Assembly: GCA_003259005.1 (NCBI GenBank)
Contig: QLII01000001.1
Coordinates: 5,509,001 to 5,573,000 of the forward strand
DNA length: 64,000 nt
Reading direction: 5' to 3'
Source: Spirosoma telluris
GTDB taxonomy: Bacteria > Bacteroidota > Bacteroidia > Cytophagales > Spirosomataceae
This document shows positions 63,051 to 64,000 of the stretch, piece after piece. Made by a program: the position numbers and the translations under genes. The stretch's first letter is position 1. Each line of letters starts with the position of its first letter. Under the pieces are notes generated by a model, which was given only the letters and a program-made list of their open reading frames with translations, was not told where the DNA came from and did no database searches.

Positions 63051-64000
63051 TTAAAAAATATACTTGTTCTCCGCAATCATGGCATCGGCAATCTGACGGC
63101 GGGCGTCTTTGAGGTTCATCGGATCAATTTTGGTGAACCGCTTCAGGCCCATTAACATGCCGCGTAACTCGTCGCCTTCGGCAAAGGACGTGATTGCGGC
63201 CCGGCCAGCGTTGTTGACTTTCTCGACTGCTTCGTGCAAATAAACCAGGGCCATTTGCTTCTGGAGTGCTACCGCTTCTTCGCCTTTAATGCCGATTAAT
63301 TTTTCGACACGTAGTAATACCGATTCTGCTACATAGACTTCAATCGCCATATCGGCCACGTTCATCAGAATTTCCTGCTCGTTCGAGAGCGTCATCATGA
63401 ATTTCTGCACAGCTGCGCCCGATACCATTAGAGCCGCTTTCTTCAGATTCTTTAGTACTTTTTTCTCCGCAATGAACAAGCCTTCTTCCTCATCCGAACC
63501 AAAGTCTGGAATCGACATGATTTCTTTGGCAACGGCCATGGCTGGCCCCATCAGGTCAAGTTCACCTTTCATGGCCCGTTTCAGCATCATGTCCACGACG
63601 AGCATCCGGTTGATTTCGTTCGTGCCTTCGAAGATACGGTTAATACGGGCATCCCGATAGGAACGGTCCATAGGCGCATCGGCCGAGTAGCCCATGCCAC
63701 CGTATACCTGAACACCTTCATCGACCACATAATCCAGCACTTCCGAGCCGTGGACTTTCATGATGGCGCATTCGATAGCAAACTGTTCCAGCGCTTTTAA
63801 TTTAGCCTGTCCGTCTTCCATGCCCTGTCCTTTAAAGTCTTCGATCAAGTCGTCGATGTTCTGGCCAGCGCGGTACGAAGCCGTTTCGGATGCATATATT
63901 TTAAGTGCCATTTCTGCCAGTTTGTGCTTGATGGCACCGAACTGGGAAATGGCTGTTTTAAATTGTTTGCGTTCGTTCGAATAGCGAATGGCGTTGTTCA
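63051..64000 (-). CDS. Acyl-CoA dehydrogenase, C-terminal part (5' end outside window)
   Basis: The frame is open from 64000 leftwards (NAIRYSNERKQFKTAISQFG at the edge), so the N-terminal and middle domains are cut off. The C-terminal domain shows KVHGSEVLDYVVDEGVQVYGGMGYSADAPMDRSYRDARINRIFEGTNEINRML, with the catalytic-base region and the RIFEGTNEI signature. A long extra C-terminal helical domain (about 150 residues) follows, as in the larger VLCAD/ACAD9-like bacterial enzymes. It oxidises acyl-CoA to enoyl-CoA in beta-oxidation. Confidence 0.93.
   Translation of the reverse strand, partial: NNAIRYSNERKQFKTAISQFGAIKHKLAEMALKIYASETASYRAGQNIDDLIEDFKGQGMEDGQAKLKALEQFAIECAIMKVHGSEVLDYVVDEGVQVYGGMGYSADAPMDRSYRDARINRIFEGTNEINRMLVVDMMLKRAMKGELDLMGPAMAVAKEIMSIPDFGSDEEEGLFIAEKKVLKNLKKAALMVSGAAVQKFMMTLSNEQEILMNVADMAIEVYVAESVLLRVEKLIGIKGEEAVALQKQMALVYLHEAVEKVNNAGRAAITSFAEGDELRGMLMGLKRFTKIDPMNLKDARRQIADAMIAENKYIF

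Overview
The window looks like a chromosomal segment of a Cytophagales bacterium (Bacteroidota), most like Spirosoma and relatives. Four things point there: a PorZ-like protein of the type IX secretion system with a C-terminal sorting domain, a fused SecDF translocase, promoters with the Bacteroidota -7 box TAnnTTTG, and a nitrate-reductase locus with a rubredoxin fusion and a nitrate-reductase-associated protein. Base composition is near 50% G+C by eye and even throughout. I see no phage, insertion sequence, CRISPR array, rRNA or tRNA.

Layout. 1-5480: nitrate assimilation (NasA fused to a NirB-like flavoprotein, a ferredoxin-fold/rubredoxin protein, a nitrate-reductase-associated protein, a small membrane protein). 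5554-8412: M16 peptidase. 8518-10742: rhodanese/metallo-beta-lactamase protein and TauE exporter (sulfur handling). 10844-18713: amino-acid permease, SecDF, NadC, pyruvate dehydrogenase E1 beta. 18869-25504: PorZ, thymidine kinase, a conserved unknown and a helix-hairpin-helix protein. 25541-31989: Mla-type ABC pair, SDR, ROK kinase, MurB, SPOR lipoprotein, GDP-mannose dehydratase. 32093-38009: DegP, Hsp20, an AcpP-FabF-RNase III cluster, HAD phosphatase. 38083-41848: SCO/MORN/YHYH lipoprotein cluster and a sigma/anti-sigma/Spy cluster. 41917-47729: APH-like kinase, glutamine-synthetase-like ligase, and nadA-antitoxin-toxin-nadB. 47937-54318: ferredoxin reductase, uridine kinase, ATP synthase beta and epsilon, amylomaltase. 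54599-64000: PQQ-type propeller lipoprotein, membrane TPR protein, ABC ATPase, haem-binding protein, Gfo/Idh oxidoreductase, GyrI-like protein and a truncated acyl-CoA dehydrogenase.

Two global patterns matter. First, eight frameshifts break five genes, including murB and fabF, which are normally indispensable. Seven are repaired by adding one G or C to a G/C run and the eighth can be, so most or all are probably consensus errors rather than pseudogenes. Second, gene ends are marked by unusually long, often perfect palindromes (arms up to 47 bp) with locus-specific sequence. They frequently contain the stop codon, or both stop codons of convergent genes. Two small word families recur between loci.

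The genes are mostly housekeeping. The most unusual items are the electron-transfer architecture of the nitrate locus, a toxin-antitoxin pair wedged between nadA and nadB, a secreted protein between atpD and atpC, and a terminator-like hairpin inside the porZ signal-peptide region.
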